This document shows, piece by piece, positions 26,447 to 37,372 of a stretch of DNA of 64,000 nt. The translations under genes and the position numbers were made by a program. The stretch lies in NCBI GenBank assembly GCA_024336345.1, contig JANFOG010000005.1:186001-250000 (forward strand), read 5' to 3'. The stretch's first letter is position 1, and every line of letters starts with the position of its first letter. The notes under the pieces are model-generated. The model had not been told where the DNA came from. It saw only the letters and a program-made list of their open reading frames with translations, and did no database searches. This DNA comes from Mariannaea sp. PMI_226 (lineage: Eukaryota > Ascomycota > Sordariomycetes > Hypocreales > Nectriaceae).

Positions 26447-27903
26447 GTCGGCGATGGAAGTGCCGTGACCCAGGCCGGGGAAGCGGAGTGTATAGTTGCT
26501 GAAAGGTCTTTACGGGGACCTCATCTGGTGCTTCGGATGCGTGTCGTGCGCGCGGACGCCATGCGTGAGTGATCGTGTAATTGTTGGGTGGGTAGGTGAA
26601 GCCAAAGGTGGGAGCGCTGAGGGGCCGGCCGGGGGGGAGCGAGAAACACGGATGGACGACCGACAGGTGGATGTGTCGTAAGGGGGGAGAATTTCAATCT
26701 CAAAAGTTCAAAACAAAAGCCAAGCCTGTGAACGCTGAAGATTGGACGTGATTTTATCTGTGTAAGAGAAGACGTAGTCAACTGGAGAGAAGGTTGAAGC
26801 GCGAGGCTGCCCCATTCTAGATTTTGCGTCACTTCAGCAAAAGCGGGAAGAGCAGCCGAGCCCAACCTGGTAAGGAGTATCTTCGTATGACGCTCATGCC
26901 GCGAGGCGGGGTACATCTGCCACCTCATGAGAGTGCCTAGAAATCAAAGTACCTCTTGATTTTGAGGCCTCTCCACCAGAAAGGTACCAGCGCAGGTCTC
27001 AATTAAGGTATTGACCTGTCCCCAGCCCCAGCGGGTGGGTGCCTGTCTTGCAAAACTTGGCCTGGGGGAACTTGGCGGGGCAGATTTAGTGGTTGTTCAT
27101 AGGGCAGCCGGGTAAGTAGGTACCGGCCCAGGTGAAAAACAGTACCTAGTGCACTCACCTGAGGTTATGGGGTGTGCCTTCACCTGTTTAGGTACCTTAG
27201 ACATCTACCGTAGGTACTGGCTTCCATGACATAGGTACCCTGTTCCCAGGTCATGACACTCATGTTTGCGTAGTTACTTTTTTTTTCTTTGGCTGTGCCT
27301 GTACCTGTTCGTAGGCATGTAGGATATAACGTAGCTGCTGAGAGGCGCACAAATTAAGGTTAGTAACTAGTAATGGATGTTTCGCTCTCTTTGAATTATA
27401 TACCAGGCTCCTCTTACACACACTCAGAGCCGCTACTTGATATTCCTTTGAAGCCCTTTAATTCATGTATCAATATAAATGAAGAAAGAGAACAACTCCA
27501 AACACCTGTCCTCCACCAGCTGACTCAGCCTGTCACGACGACGTCCACCCTCCAACACGCTTGCTCACAGTACACCCACAGCACCGTGCTCCATTGCGTT
27601 TTGTCAAGGTGTAGTGACATGACGTCACGACATTGCCTGCAAACTACATCATCACTAGTCGCGACCAAGACCTGAAGGTATGCTGTGACGACAATTGCGC
27701 GGCACAGAATTCAATTGGAGGGATTCCAATTCGTAACCGGATTGGAACCATATGTCATTGTAGAATAATCCTGTAACATTTTCATCATTCCTGCAGCAGT
27801 AACATTTCTATTTCCGGGGACAGCTTTTTCTTCCTCGCCTTTATCACTGCTTTGATGCAAGGGATATTCGCATCGTCCAGAGAAATTGAAATCACCGATT
27901 ACC
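26447..27903. other. Divergent intergenic region with AGGTACC palindromes
   Basis: This is the shared upstream region of VPS13 (-) and the DUF3429 gene (+). Between about 26940 and 27260 there are at least six AGGTACC or TAGGTAC-type palindromic motifs. ORFs inside (for example near 27373) have no coding character. Confidence 0.55.
27620..27627. promoter_or_regulatory. Candidate CRE site (TGACGTCA)
   Basis: A perfect TGACGTCA palindrome sits 277 bp upstream of the DUF3429 start codon. This is the consensus for CREB/ATF-type bZIP factors (Atf1/Sko1 in fungi). A single 8-bp match can arise by chance. Confidence 0.35.
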
Positions 27904-29271
27904 ATGTATCGTACTTCACGTATTTTCAGCAATGCCTTAAATGGCCCTTCACGCGCATTCGTGATTCGCGCCTCTCCTCGTGTCTCTAGCCCGGGTACCA
28001 ACTTGAATCGCCGTGTTACATTCTACTCCAGCAAATCCTCCGACCCAAATCGACCTATTGGTGAAAAAGAGGACGAGAAAAATGCAAGGAAAACGCTCAA
28101 GTCTCACCCCAGTGCCGTATCCACACAAAGCTCGGTACGACATGTAATGGAAGAGTCTCAAGGAGACCACCAGGGCCATGATATTTCGGCTGAGCTTAAA
28201 CACGATATTGTAAGTGCTGCCCTCGGTGGGAAAGAAAAGGGAAAGAAGAAAGAAAAATACGTATGGTCATTCACAAGTTAAACAATTATCTAGGGAGTCG
28301 TCAAAGAAACGTTTCGTTTGAAAGACGTGCCTCGCGAGTCCCGCATCCTTGGCCTCGTCGGAACTTTACCCTACCTCGGCACCTCACTCTCCACGGTTTT
28401 CCTGTCTTGGGACTTGAATAGACAATGGCCGACTGGGAGTTATTTCTACGACTCTATTTTTGTCGATCACGAAACAGCAAGATACCTATTAAGCGTCATT
28501 GAACCTATTCAGCTTGGATACGGTGCTGTTATCATCTCTTTTCTGGGAGCCATCCACTGGGTGCGTACTCACAGCACAGATTTATAATTGGCATGAGCTA
28601 AAAGATCACAGGGTTTGGAATACGCTGAAAAGGCACCTCATCCCCAGCGGACTCGTTTCCGCTACGGAATCGGGCTCGTTTCTTCTGTCATCGCGTGGCC
28701 GACGATCTTCATGCCAATCGAATACGCACTAACGACCCAATTCCTGGCATTTGTCACACTATATTTTGTCGACTCCCGCGCCGCAACGCGAGGATGGGCC
28801 CCTCACTGGTACGGCACCTATCGGTTCCTGTTAACCGCGATGGTTGGTGTGGCCATTTTTGTGTCTCTCGTCGGACGGGCGAAGATTGGACAGACTCAGA
28901 CTCGCAGGGAGATGCAGCAACGCATGGACACCTCGGGAATTGCTGATCACAAAACGGATTGGGTGAAGCTAGAAAAAGAAGAAAAGGAGCGGATTAGGAT
29001 TGTGAAGAAGAAGGCTGAGAGGAAGGCTCAAAAGGAAGAGCAAGAGAAGAAGTTAAATGAACTGAAGGAAGAGAAAGGCCATAAGCAGACCGACAAAGGT
29101 GAGGACACAGGAAGCCAAGATAGTGACAAAGATGAGGACAAACAGCAAAATGAGAAGATGGTTGAGGACAAGGAAGAGAAAGATGAGCAGCAGGATGATA
29201 CAGAGTCTGAGACTGAGAAGGACGACGCGGGAGATGCGAAAAAGAAGGACAGTGGCGATCAAGACTCATAA
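27904..29271 (+). CDS. DUF3429 family mitochondrial membrane protein
   Basis: Three exons (27904-28209, 28294-28560, 28612-29271; all phase 0) give 410 residues. The N-terminus (start MYRTSRIFSNAL, Arg/Ser-rich, without acidic residues for about 40 positions) is a typical mitochondrial targeting sequence. Membrane segments lie near residues 120-140 (ILGLVGTLPYLGTSLS), 165-190, 205-240 and 255-278. This is the DUF3429/TMEM69-like layout of an inner-membrane protein of unknown function. Residues 290-410 are a very highly charged Lys/Glu/Asp tail that starts as a coiled coil and ends as an acidic low-complexity stretch. The tail is probably lineage-specific. Confidence 0.8.
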
Positions 29272-29791
29272 GGAGCCCACCCTGCCTATGTTTTGTAGAC
29301 AAAGTTTCTCATTGTAATTTAATTTATCTGGCCATACGGAACATTGCTTCTGAAAAAGAAAGTAGAGTATATACATTCGGTGTAGGCCAATTTAAATGGT
29401 AATTATGGCCGGTGGTCTCACCTCAGATGTGTGAGCCACTCGCGCCAATATCAAGTATCTACCAATTTGCAGAAACTCACCGAACGGGAAGTAATCAAAT
29501 TTATCTGATCGAAGAGTATAGACAATAATAGTGAGCTTGGTACCATACCTAGTAGTATATATATTACGTCTTCCAAAAATACGCATCGGTGTGTTTCAGT
29601 AATAACACAGTTGCAGTGGAGAATGGAAGGTTTCCATACCGAATTTGAGAATGAATTCGCCATCTGTTGGAATTCAGTAAGGAAATGATCTCACCCAGAG
29701 AACTTGCTGCGTTAAAGAAGCGCCCGATTTCCTCAATAACCAAATTTTGTGGTCTTGACCTCATAGACAAGAAAATATAGCAATAACAACA
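29272..29791. other. Intergenic region
   Basis: This is the 3' UTR of the DUF3429 gene and the upstream region of the NTF2-like gene. No ORF with motifs, RNA gene or repeat was seen. Confidence 0.5.
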
Positions 29792-30239
29792 ATGGCAGAC
29801 TTCAACTTAACCAGCACCCACGTCCTGAAAGCATTCGCTCCCCTCCAAGAAATATCCGACCTAGCCCTCCGCAATACTTTTTTTTACGCATTCCATCGTT
29901 CCCGACATCAAATGGACCATTACCGGCAGTGCACACTCTCTCGCTGGTACGAGCTACAATATCAAAGACCACGCCGAAAAGTCCTTCAACCGCCTCGGTA
30001 AGCGTCTTGTCGCACCCATCAAGTTCGTTGTGCAAAGAGTCATCGTCGACGCGGAGAAGAGCGAAGATGGGTGGTGGGCTTGTGTCGAAACTAAGGGGGA
30101 AGCCACGAGAAAGACGGGCGCGGATTATCACAATGAATACATCTGGTTGACTCGGTTCAATGATCAGGGAAGGATTGTTGAGATCCGGAGTTACTTCGAC
30201 ACCATGCTCGCCGAGGAGGTCCTGGCTGAGCCGGAATAG
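29792..30239 (+). pseudogene. NTF2/SnoaL-like protein gene with a +1 frameshift in a T8 run
   Basis: The first frame starts MADFNLTSTHVLKAFAPLQE and runs to NTFF at 29885. The rest of an NTF2-like alpha+beta barrel continues in the next frame: THSIVPDIKWTITG, then DHAEKSFNRLG, VDAEKSEDGWW and NEYIWLTRF...GRIVEIRSYFDT. It ends at the TAG at 30237-30239. The switch point is eight consecutive T (29878-29885); one T fewer would give one continuous frame of about 148 residues. There are no splice signals around the switch. SnoaL-like proteins are small cytosolic ketosteroid-isomerase-fold proteins; substrate unknown. The break could be a true mutation, an assembly error at a homopolymer, or corrected by transcript slippage. 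Confidence 0.65.
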
Positions 30240-30629
30240 ATAACACACAGGAGGTAGTTGTGGATGGAGCCACAACAAACACGACATCATGTAGTCAGTC
30301 TTGGTCATAGACTTCATGCATTAAAACAAGATATATCTAGCCCGTTTGCGGGTATGGCATCAAAAGAATTCTCAACCTCAAAACAGCTCGCAGTCTAGAC
30401 ATGACTCGCTCGCTACTCGCTCCTTTCAAATCAACGCAGTGATGTGGTATGACATGTATGAGCTCAACGCCGAGAAAATGCGCCCAGACCTAAAAACCGG
30501 ATCATGCGTGTATTCCGGCACACCCAAACAAACAGCCCAGAAATTATCATCACATTGTGTAGTCAGGCGTATAATGTTCCATCTATGTCTCTGACTGTTA
30601 TCAAAAACAACGGCTTCATGCTGAGTAGC
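30240..30629. other. Convergent intergenic region
   Basis: This is the short space between the NTF2-like gene and the end of STU2. It contains only the two 3' ends; nothing else is visible. Confidence 0.5.
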
Positions 30630-33450
30630 TCAAGGTCGAGCATATGCCTGCTTTGCCTGTATATCTCATGTTAGTGGCCCCGCCTGAAGATTAAAAGCTC
30701 CGCATATGAACTTACCTTCATCTGTTCAATTCGGGCCTTCAGCTGGCTCGTCACCTCTGCTGCTCTCCTCCAACTTTCTACTCCGTTTCCAGATGGTTGT
30801 GGTGCGGAGGACATAGGGCGCTGTGACATCCCTGAGCTGCTATCATCCTCCCTATAGGATCCTGCACTCCTAAATCCTCTAGCAGGAGAACCCCGCCCTG
30901 AGGAAGGATTGCTGCCAGCATATCGAAGCTCTGGACTCAGCTTGCTCCGAGGGTTGTGAAGGTCGCCATTCTCCTTTTCTTCTGAGAATGAGCTTGCCAT
31001 GCTCATGCGGTGACGGCTGACGGATGAAGTACTATGATCACGGTAGACATCATCATGGGTAGGTGAGGTGATGCCTTGCATTAAAATGTCAGTACTGGTT
31101 TGGAAAGAGGAAAGGGTAAAGGGGGGTTTCAAACATACGAGGGCTACCCATACCACCAGGCGACGTTCCCAGTCCTTCAGCATGGCTCAGTGCCCTCTTG
31201 AGGCGCTCGAGCTCACGTCTCAGTCTTTCGTTCACCTGCTCAGTCGCCTCGGCATCACTCCTAGCACGAACAAGTTGTGTTTCCTTGGCTTTGATGCTCA
31301 AAACATCTCGGGTGTGATCTTCGATTAAGCCAGCGTTCTGGTTCTTGAGCTCCTGGATCTCGGACATGAACTTGCTGCGCTCCTGCCTCATCTCATCGAC
31401 TTGGCGACCAAGTCGTTCATTAGCGGCGCGAAGCTCTTCCAGCTCAGCTCGTTCCAGTGCAGTCAAGCCACTGGATGGTGGGGGCGAAGCGGGAGGAAGC
31501 TGAGCAGCGGCAGTGGCAGCGGCAGGCTTTGCCAGCGAACGTCCAGCTAGTCCACGCGAAAGGCCGAGACGTGGCTGCGGTGGGGGGGCAAAGTCATCCT
31601 CTGCCGGCATCACAGGAGCCGCGGGAGCCCGACGGGGAGATGCAATGCCAGGAGCAGCAAGGGTTCTTTTTTGGGGAGCCTTGAGGCCACCAAGTCCTGG
31701 CTTCGCTAGTCCTGGCTTGCTACCGGGCCGAGATGTTGGCTGAGGTGCCAATGGAGCTTCGACCGGTGGGGGGGCAGCAGCCGATGGAGGAGCAGCCTTC
31801 TTTGCCATCGGCTTCTTTCCACCCATCACTTTCTTAGGCGGAGCAGCTTTAGGGGGAGCTGGGGCAGGTTTCGGCTTTTCTTTAGCCTTGACTTCAGCTG
31901 TTTCAAAGAACTCCTTGACTTTATTCTTTCGAATGTCGTCGAGGCCTTCAAGGTGTGGGGTCATGGCTCGCTCGCCGATAATCTTCATAATGGTGCCCAG
32001 AATCTCAGCTCCACCATCTCGGAGGGCAGGGCTGGACTCTGACAGGAGTTTCTTTCCCGAGTCACACAAGCCAGCGATTTCTGGTTTGCTCGGAACATTT
32101 CGTGTCGTCCGCAAACAGCGAATCAAGAATTTCATGGTGCCCTCTTTGACTTGAGGGTTCTTATTTGTGAGATATGCAGTAATATCCTCAAGACACTCGG
32201 TGAGATCAGTGGAAGTAAAAACGGCATCGAGAGCACCACCCAGAGCATCGGCGACGGTTGCCTTCTTCTCTTTCAAGCGATCCATGATAGGTTGCATGAC
32301 AATCGTCCGGTATTTGGCGTAGCTTTTTCGCAGACCAGTTGCCAAGGCCTGAATACACAGTGCAGCCTGGGTGACGACGGCAACGTTGGCATCCTTCATA
32401 CACTTTGCCAACCCTCGATTGACTTCACTAAAATCACTGTCCTTAATTCGGGGAACGTTGAGTGCTTGGTGAAGAGCATCTACGGCCTCTTTGCGGTCCT
32501 TCCATTTGGATGAGGCCAGCATCTCGCTGAAGTTGGCAGGGATCTTCTTCGTCACATCTTGTGGCTCTGCCAGATCGAAAGCATCCACTTCAACAGCATC
32601 CTCTTCATAATCTTCGCCCTCTCCACCATCCTCTCCTCCAGCTGGTGCTGATTCCATGGCTTCTTGTTGTGACCGAAGTAAACGCTCTTGCTTGGGTGCT
32701 GGCTCCGATTTGATCTTCTCAAACTGGGTCTCTAAGTCATTCTGTTGGGTAGGTTTCAGTTCACCCCAGAACATTGGTTTCATAGCTTCGCGTAGCCATC
32801 GGTAAAGTTCGACGGTCAGGTTTGTTGCTTCGGCACGGACGTTCTTGTCGGCGGCACCGAAAGCTTTTGGGAGCGCCTTGAGGACGGGCTTCGGATCCAC
32901 GATTTTGCAGCCATAGTTGTGGAAAATTTGGGTAAGGGCATGCAAGGTTGCTGCAACGTTCTTGGGAACTTTGTTGGAGAGCCCTGGTAGGATATCCTCA
33001 ATAACAGGTGCAGAAGTGTCGAGCTCTATGTAGAGTAGCAAGGACTCAATAGCGTTCTGCTTGGTAGCAGCTCGTGTGGAGGAGAGACACTTTTCGACCA
33101 TCGGGGTAATGGTGAGCCCTCGTGTTCTTAGAGCTCCATCCCGTCCACCAAATTTAAGAAAGGCACATAGCGCGACGAGGGCCTCTTGCTGGGCCGCAAC
33201 GTTGGAATCAGTGACGGCCGACTTCCACAGGCCGGGGTCGTTGATGAAAGGTCGAAAACAAGGGTCGGATTCGTCGGGGGATACAGAGAACTGCTTCGCG
33301 GCATCTTCGTAGGCTGCTTTTCTAACCTTCCAGACCTGTACATTTGATAGTTAGACATGGCAGCCAAAGGTAGGGAACCAGAGAGTGAACCTTGTGAGCG
33401 AAGCGGTCAGGCAAGGGCAAGGAGCTAAAGTCTTCTTCCTGGTCCGCCAT
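30630..33450 (-). CDS. STU2: XMAP215/Dis1-family microtubule polymerase (Stu2/Alp14)
   Basis: Four exons (33450-33391, 33335-31139, 31074-30716, 30656-30630) give 880 residues. I chose the ATG at 33450 (start MADQEEDFSSLPLPDRFAHK) because it matches the beginning of TOG1 in the family. An upstream in-frame ATG at 33600 would add only Arg/Ser-rich sequence. Two TOG HEAT-repeat arrays occupy about residues 15-240 (VWKVRKAAYEDAAK) and 275-510 (SSKWKDRKEAVDALHQ). A Pro/Ala/Lys-rich basic microtubule-binding linker follows (about 510-630). A coiled coil for dimerisation (about 635-730) and a short conserved C-terminus (IEQMKAKQAYARP) split over the last intron complete it. The protein adds tubulin at plus ends and kinetochores. 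Two TOG domains is the fungal norm. Confidence 0.95.
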
Positions 33451-34975
33451 GATTGCGGAGTTGCCCTCGTAACAATATGACGTCGAATTCGAATTCGGAT
33501 ATCGTTCGCGGGGGGGTGAAGGGTTCTTTGATGGTTTAGCAAGGTTTGCTACGCGGGAAATTAGCTTCTTGAATAGTCGGGAAGGTCTCGGGGTTGCCAT
33601 GATGTGTATGCGTGTGTCTTAATCAGGCAGACCAGCAGACCATATGCCAGACAGCGTGAGACGTTTGGGGATGGCATCACAGCACATACCAAAAATGCAA
33701 ATGCGCTGGCGAAAGTACGGGTATCAGAGAACAAAGAAGGCCAGGGTGGTCGCGTGTAGAAACAGAGAGTCTTGTTCCTTCTGCAAGCAAAACAAGCACA
33801 GGCGCGCAATCAGCGATGATTTGTTCCTAGGGAAAGAAAGATGGTGGCAACAAAAGCAGGTCACGACCAAGTCCAAAACCAAATCGGCTCGATGCCAGTT
33901 GAATCCTTGTTGCTGGGGACAAAGACGCAGCCATGCAGTTGCAGCTTCGGTCCAATGACTGGTGTTGGAGGGGGAAAGTGAAGAGGCGGCGTCAGCTGAT
34001 GGTGCCGGGGGGGTGGAGGGGCCAACGGTAATGAGAGGTACATCATCACAAACTAAAAATTGGTAGAGGGAAAAGTACCTACAGTAATTCAGATCTTCAG
34101 AAACAATTCCACACAGGAACGTCTTGTAACAAAAGCTGCTTGTGATGATACGGAAAACATTCAGAGATAGCCAAGTATAGGAAACAATTACAATTGAATA
34201 TCATGGGTATATAGACATGTTATATATAAAGGCAATCTACTATAAGGCATTTGTGCGTTGTTCGGTTGCTGCTCCTCGACTTGGTTGTTGACGCCCAACC
34301 CTTGTTTGGGTGCCATGCATTGGCCCAGAAACAGAGCAAGCCACACACGCTCGCCACTATGTCTCATCAACAACGACGGCTTGCGCTATTCTAAGCAAGA
34401 AAGTGAACGGATATGCATCGAAGAAAGCACAAAACTAAGGCTAATACATGAAGGAAAATCACTCCACCATGAGGCTTCAAGATGGTGTATACAGAATACC
34501 TCAGCACCCCGTGGCTTTACTTAGAAAACTATTGTGCTGCAGCTGGATGACCTCTGTACATTGTATGTGCTGTAGGTACCCTAACGCCAAGTTAGCACTT
34601 ATCGCTCCCGCCATCAAGCAAAAACATGTTTCACCTACTGAAGCTCCAAATACGTAGAATACGTATACAAGTCCCAAGCAGCATACTTTGATAGTGGGCA
34701 CTATCATTGGCCAGTTGACGTGGTTTCAAGCATGAAAGCCATCTCGTTCTAAAAGTACCAAGGTACCTAAAGGTACCACATATCAAGCACCACTAGGCGT
34801 TTGACGTACCTACCTTGTAGACATATTCACGTGAAGATAAGATAAGAAATAGATGCTGTATGACTGCCTGTTACGACATCTTAAGAGACTCTGTAAATGA
34901 CGGCACGCGTGCGCGCCTCAGCAGAGGAGTCTTGTCAATAAGAAAAAATCTCCATCTGAATAGCCTTCAGAAACT
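33451..34975. other. Divergent promoter region of STU2 and NTR1
   Basis: The 1.5-kb space between two divergently transcribed genes contains several GGTACC/TACCTA motifs near 34740-34815. No supported ORF or RNA gene was found. Confidence 0.5.
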
Positions 34976-37372
34976 ATGAACGGCTCATCCTTCCCAATAT
35001 TCGATCCGTCGCGCCTCACCAAGGCTGCGGCGGCGGAGTATTCTTCATCAGCCTCCGAATCCGAAGACGAATACCTTGTCCCTGGGATTAATTCCGACAA
35101 CGATTTCGGCGACACCAATCCTCGTAAGCGACGTCGCGTTGGTGGAAATAGTAAAGAAAAAGCAGCCCTAGGAATATTTGGTTCAGACAGCGAGGGTGAA
35201 GGGCCAGCAAGGAAGTGGAAGAGAAAGACACTGAGAAATAAGGGAATGAGCTTTGTCGCCAAAGGAGCAAATGAAGAAGACGATAGCGACGCCCGATACA
35301 GGAATGAAGACGAAGATGAAGATTTCGAAGATACCAAACCTGTTTTAGGTGGCAGCTTCTTAGCCAGAGGCGACAACGACCGCGAAGACAACGATGACGA
35401 CGACGAAGACGAGGAAAACGAGTTTGATGGAATGAAAGCGCAGTTCGGCGCCTCATACGACCAACCTAAGTCAGAGTCAGCAAAAAGTTTCACCCCATAC
35501 TCAGCTTTTCGGTCAAAATTTGACGGGAAGAACCCATTGGGTACGGGCTTCGTGCCATCCTCCTCTTACCAGCCTGTGCTCAACCAACAAGTGGGCAATG
35601 ACAGCCCAACGCCACGCAACAAGCCCCAAGTCAGCGCTTTCGGCGGCAAGGGCAAGATCAACTCTAATTCTTTCGGAGCTAGAATGATGGCAAAAATGGG
35701 TTATAAGGAGGGTGGGGGTTTAGGCAAAGAAGGGCAGGGTCGAAATATCATCATTGAGGCCAACTTGCGACCACAGGGCATAGGTCTGGGTGCTGTGAAA
35801 GAAAAGTCCGAACAAGAGCGGCAGGAGGAAAAGCGACAAGCGAAGCTTCGTGGAGAAACGGTAGAAGATGACTCTGATGATGAAAAGAGGAAGAGGAGAA
35901 AGAAGGCGAAAGCCAAAACTCTTGGAGGCGCATTTGATAGCGCTGCTAGTACGCCGCGCCGTCAGAAGACCAAGTATCTGACAGCAGAAGAACTCAAGGC
36001 CGCGGCCCCAGGTCTTCATATTCCTGATGCTTTTGCACCTATTCTTGACATGACCGGCCCGGGGAGCAGGATGTTGACGTCTACTAGTGGTATAATGACA
36101 CCTACAACCGGCACGGTTACCCCCGAGTCAACTGAGGTGATAGAAGCAAGAAAGCTGGTGAAACGGGCCCAGGCGGATCTTCTTGCCTTCTCTGATGAGT
36201 GGAAGAGCTTGGAAGAAAGAAAAACGTGGATTAATCTGGAATTAAAGGAGAAAGAGCAAGAGATGGAAGATTTGCGATCGGATCTTGAGAAGCTACAAAC
36301 CTTCTCTGGCTTAGTGTCTGGAGAGCTCGCGGGAGCCGAATGGGACCAGCTTATACTCTCTCTTCAGCAAGCTATTCAGCTCGGGGTGGCTCAAGCTGAG
36401 GTAGCTGATATCGCCGTTGCGGCAATACACCCCCTTCTACGAGAAGCGGACTGGGATCTTTTGAAGGAGCCTACCAAGTTTGCCTCAGATCTTCGGGGCC
36501 TTTCGGGTCTCTTTATGCTCACCGACAGCAAGAAGGACAAGTCTATTGGGAAATGGCATGCCACTGAAGTCCGCAGCAATGACGTATATCGAAGCCATCA
36601 CAAGTCGACAACATCGTATGAAAGTATGATGTACAAGATTTGGCTGCCCAAAGCACTTGCAGCACTTCGGTCTTGGGATGTGTTTGAGCCGACACCAATG
36701 CTCAATCTTCTGGAGGCCTGGGAGGAGTTACTTCCACCGTTTATCCGAGCTCAGTTTATCAACAACGTCGCTTCCAAGCTAGAGGCCGCTGTATCGGATT
36801 GGAACCCTAGAAAGAGGCGCCAGAGTCAACATCTCCCTCACATATGGCTATTCCCATGGCTTCAACATCTTCCCTCATATCATTTGGACCCCAGAGGCAC
36901 CGGTCTCGTGGCCGACGTCCGGAGGAAATTTAGACAGCTTATTGAGTCATGGGAGTTTGAACGTGGCCTCTTCCCGGGCCTTACACAATGGGAAACCGTG
37001 CTGGGAGACCAGTGGAGGCCTCTTGTCATGTCTCACATCTTGCCCTCCATGGGTCGATATATGCGTAGCAACTTTCGCGTTGATCCTGCTGATCAAGAAC
37101 CATATCTTGGTGTCCTGACGGGTATTCTTAGGTGGGCACCCATGTTAGGGACAAGGAAGGTAGCCGAGGTCCTCGTGCAGCACCTCTTTCCCATGTGGCA
37201 CGAGAAGCTGGCTGAGTGGTTAGCGCTTGACGATGCCGATTTGAGCGAGGTAGCTGAGTGGTACGGGTGGTGGAGAGGTGTTTTACCCCCAGAGGTCATG
37301 GAGATGCGTGTTGTAAGAGGGGAATTTGATAGAGGACTTCGCGTCATGGCTAATGCAGTAGCCGGAGCTTGA
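34976..37372 (+). CDS. NTR1: Spliceosome disassembly factor, G-patch and GCFC domain (Ntr1/Spp382/TFIP11)
   Basis: A single exon encodes 798 residues. The N-terminus is acidic/serine-rich with a nuclear-type basic patch (PRKRRRVGG). A G-patch occupies about residues 228-272 (ARMMAKMGYKEGGGLGKEGQ, then GIGLGAV). A conserved KYLTAEELKAAAPGL motif and a coiled coil (about 395-455) lead into the GCFC/TFP11 domain (about 460-720; WLPKALAALRSWDVFEP, HIWLFPWLQHLPSY). The protein activates the DEAH helicase Prp43 through its G-patch to release the intron-lariat spliceosome. Length and domain order are normal for the family. Confidence 0.95.
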   Translation: MNGSSFPIFDPSRLTKAAAAEYSSSASESEDEYLVPGINSDNDFGDTNPRKRRRVGGNSKEKAALGIFGSDSEGEGPARKWKRKTLRNKGMSFVAKGANEEDDSDARYRNEDEDEDFEDTKPVLGGSFLARGDNDREDNDDDDEDEENEFDGMKAQFGASYDQPKSESAKSFTPYSAFRSKFDGKNPLGTGFVPSSSYQPVLNQQVGNDSPTPRNKPQVSAFGGKGKINSNSFGARMMAKMGYKEGGGLGKEGQGRNIIIEANLRPQGIGLGAVKEKSEQERQEEKRQAKLRGETVEDDSDDEKRKRRKKAKAKTLGGAFDSAASTPRRQKTKYLTAEELKAAAPGLHIPDAFAPILDMTGPGSRMLTSTSGIMTPTTGTVTPESTEVIEARKLVKRAQADLLAFSDEWKSLEERKTWINLELKEKEQEMEDLRSDLEKLQTFSGLVSGELAGAEWDQLILSLQQAIQLGVAQAEVADIAVAAIHPLLREADWDLLKEPTKFASDLRGLSGLFMLTDSKKDKSIGKWHATEVRSNDVYRSHHKSTTSYESMMYKIWLPKALAALRSWDVFEPTPMLNLLEAWEELLPPFIRAQFINNVASKLEAAVSDWNPRKRRQSQHLPHIWLFPWLQHLPSYHLDPRGTGLVADVRRKFRQLIESWEFERGLFPGLTQWETVLGDQWRPLVMSHILPSMGRYMRSNFRVDPADQEPYLGVLTGILRWAPMLGTRKVAEVLVQHLFPMWHEKLAEWLALDDADLSEVAEWYGWWRGVLPPEVMEMRVVRGEFDRGLRVMANAVAGA

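Noticed and set aside
33451..33600. Upstream in-frame ATG extending STU2 by 50 residues
   Set aside because: The extra residues are Ser/Arg/Asn-rich and unrelated to TOG proteins, while the ATG at 33450 has a good context and matches the family start.
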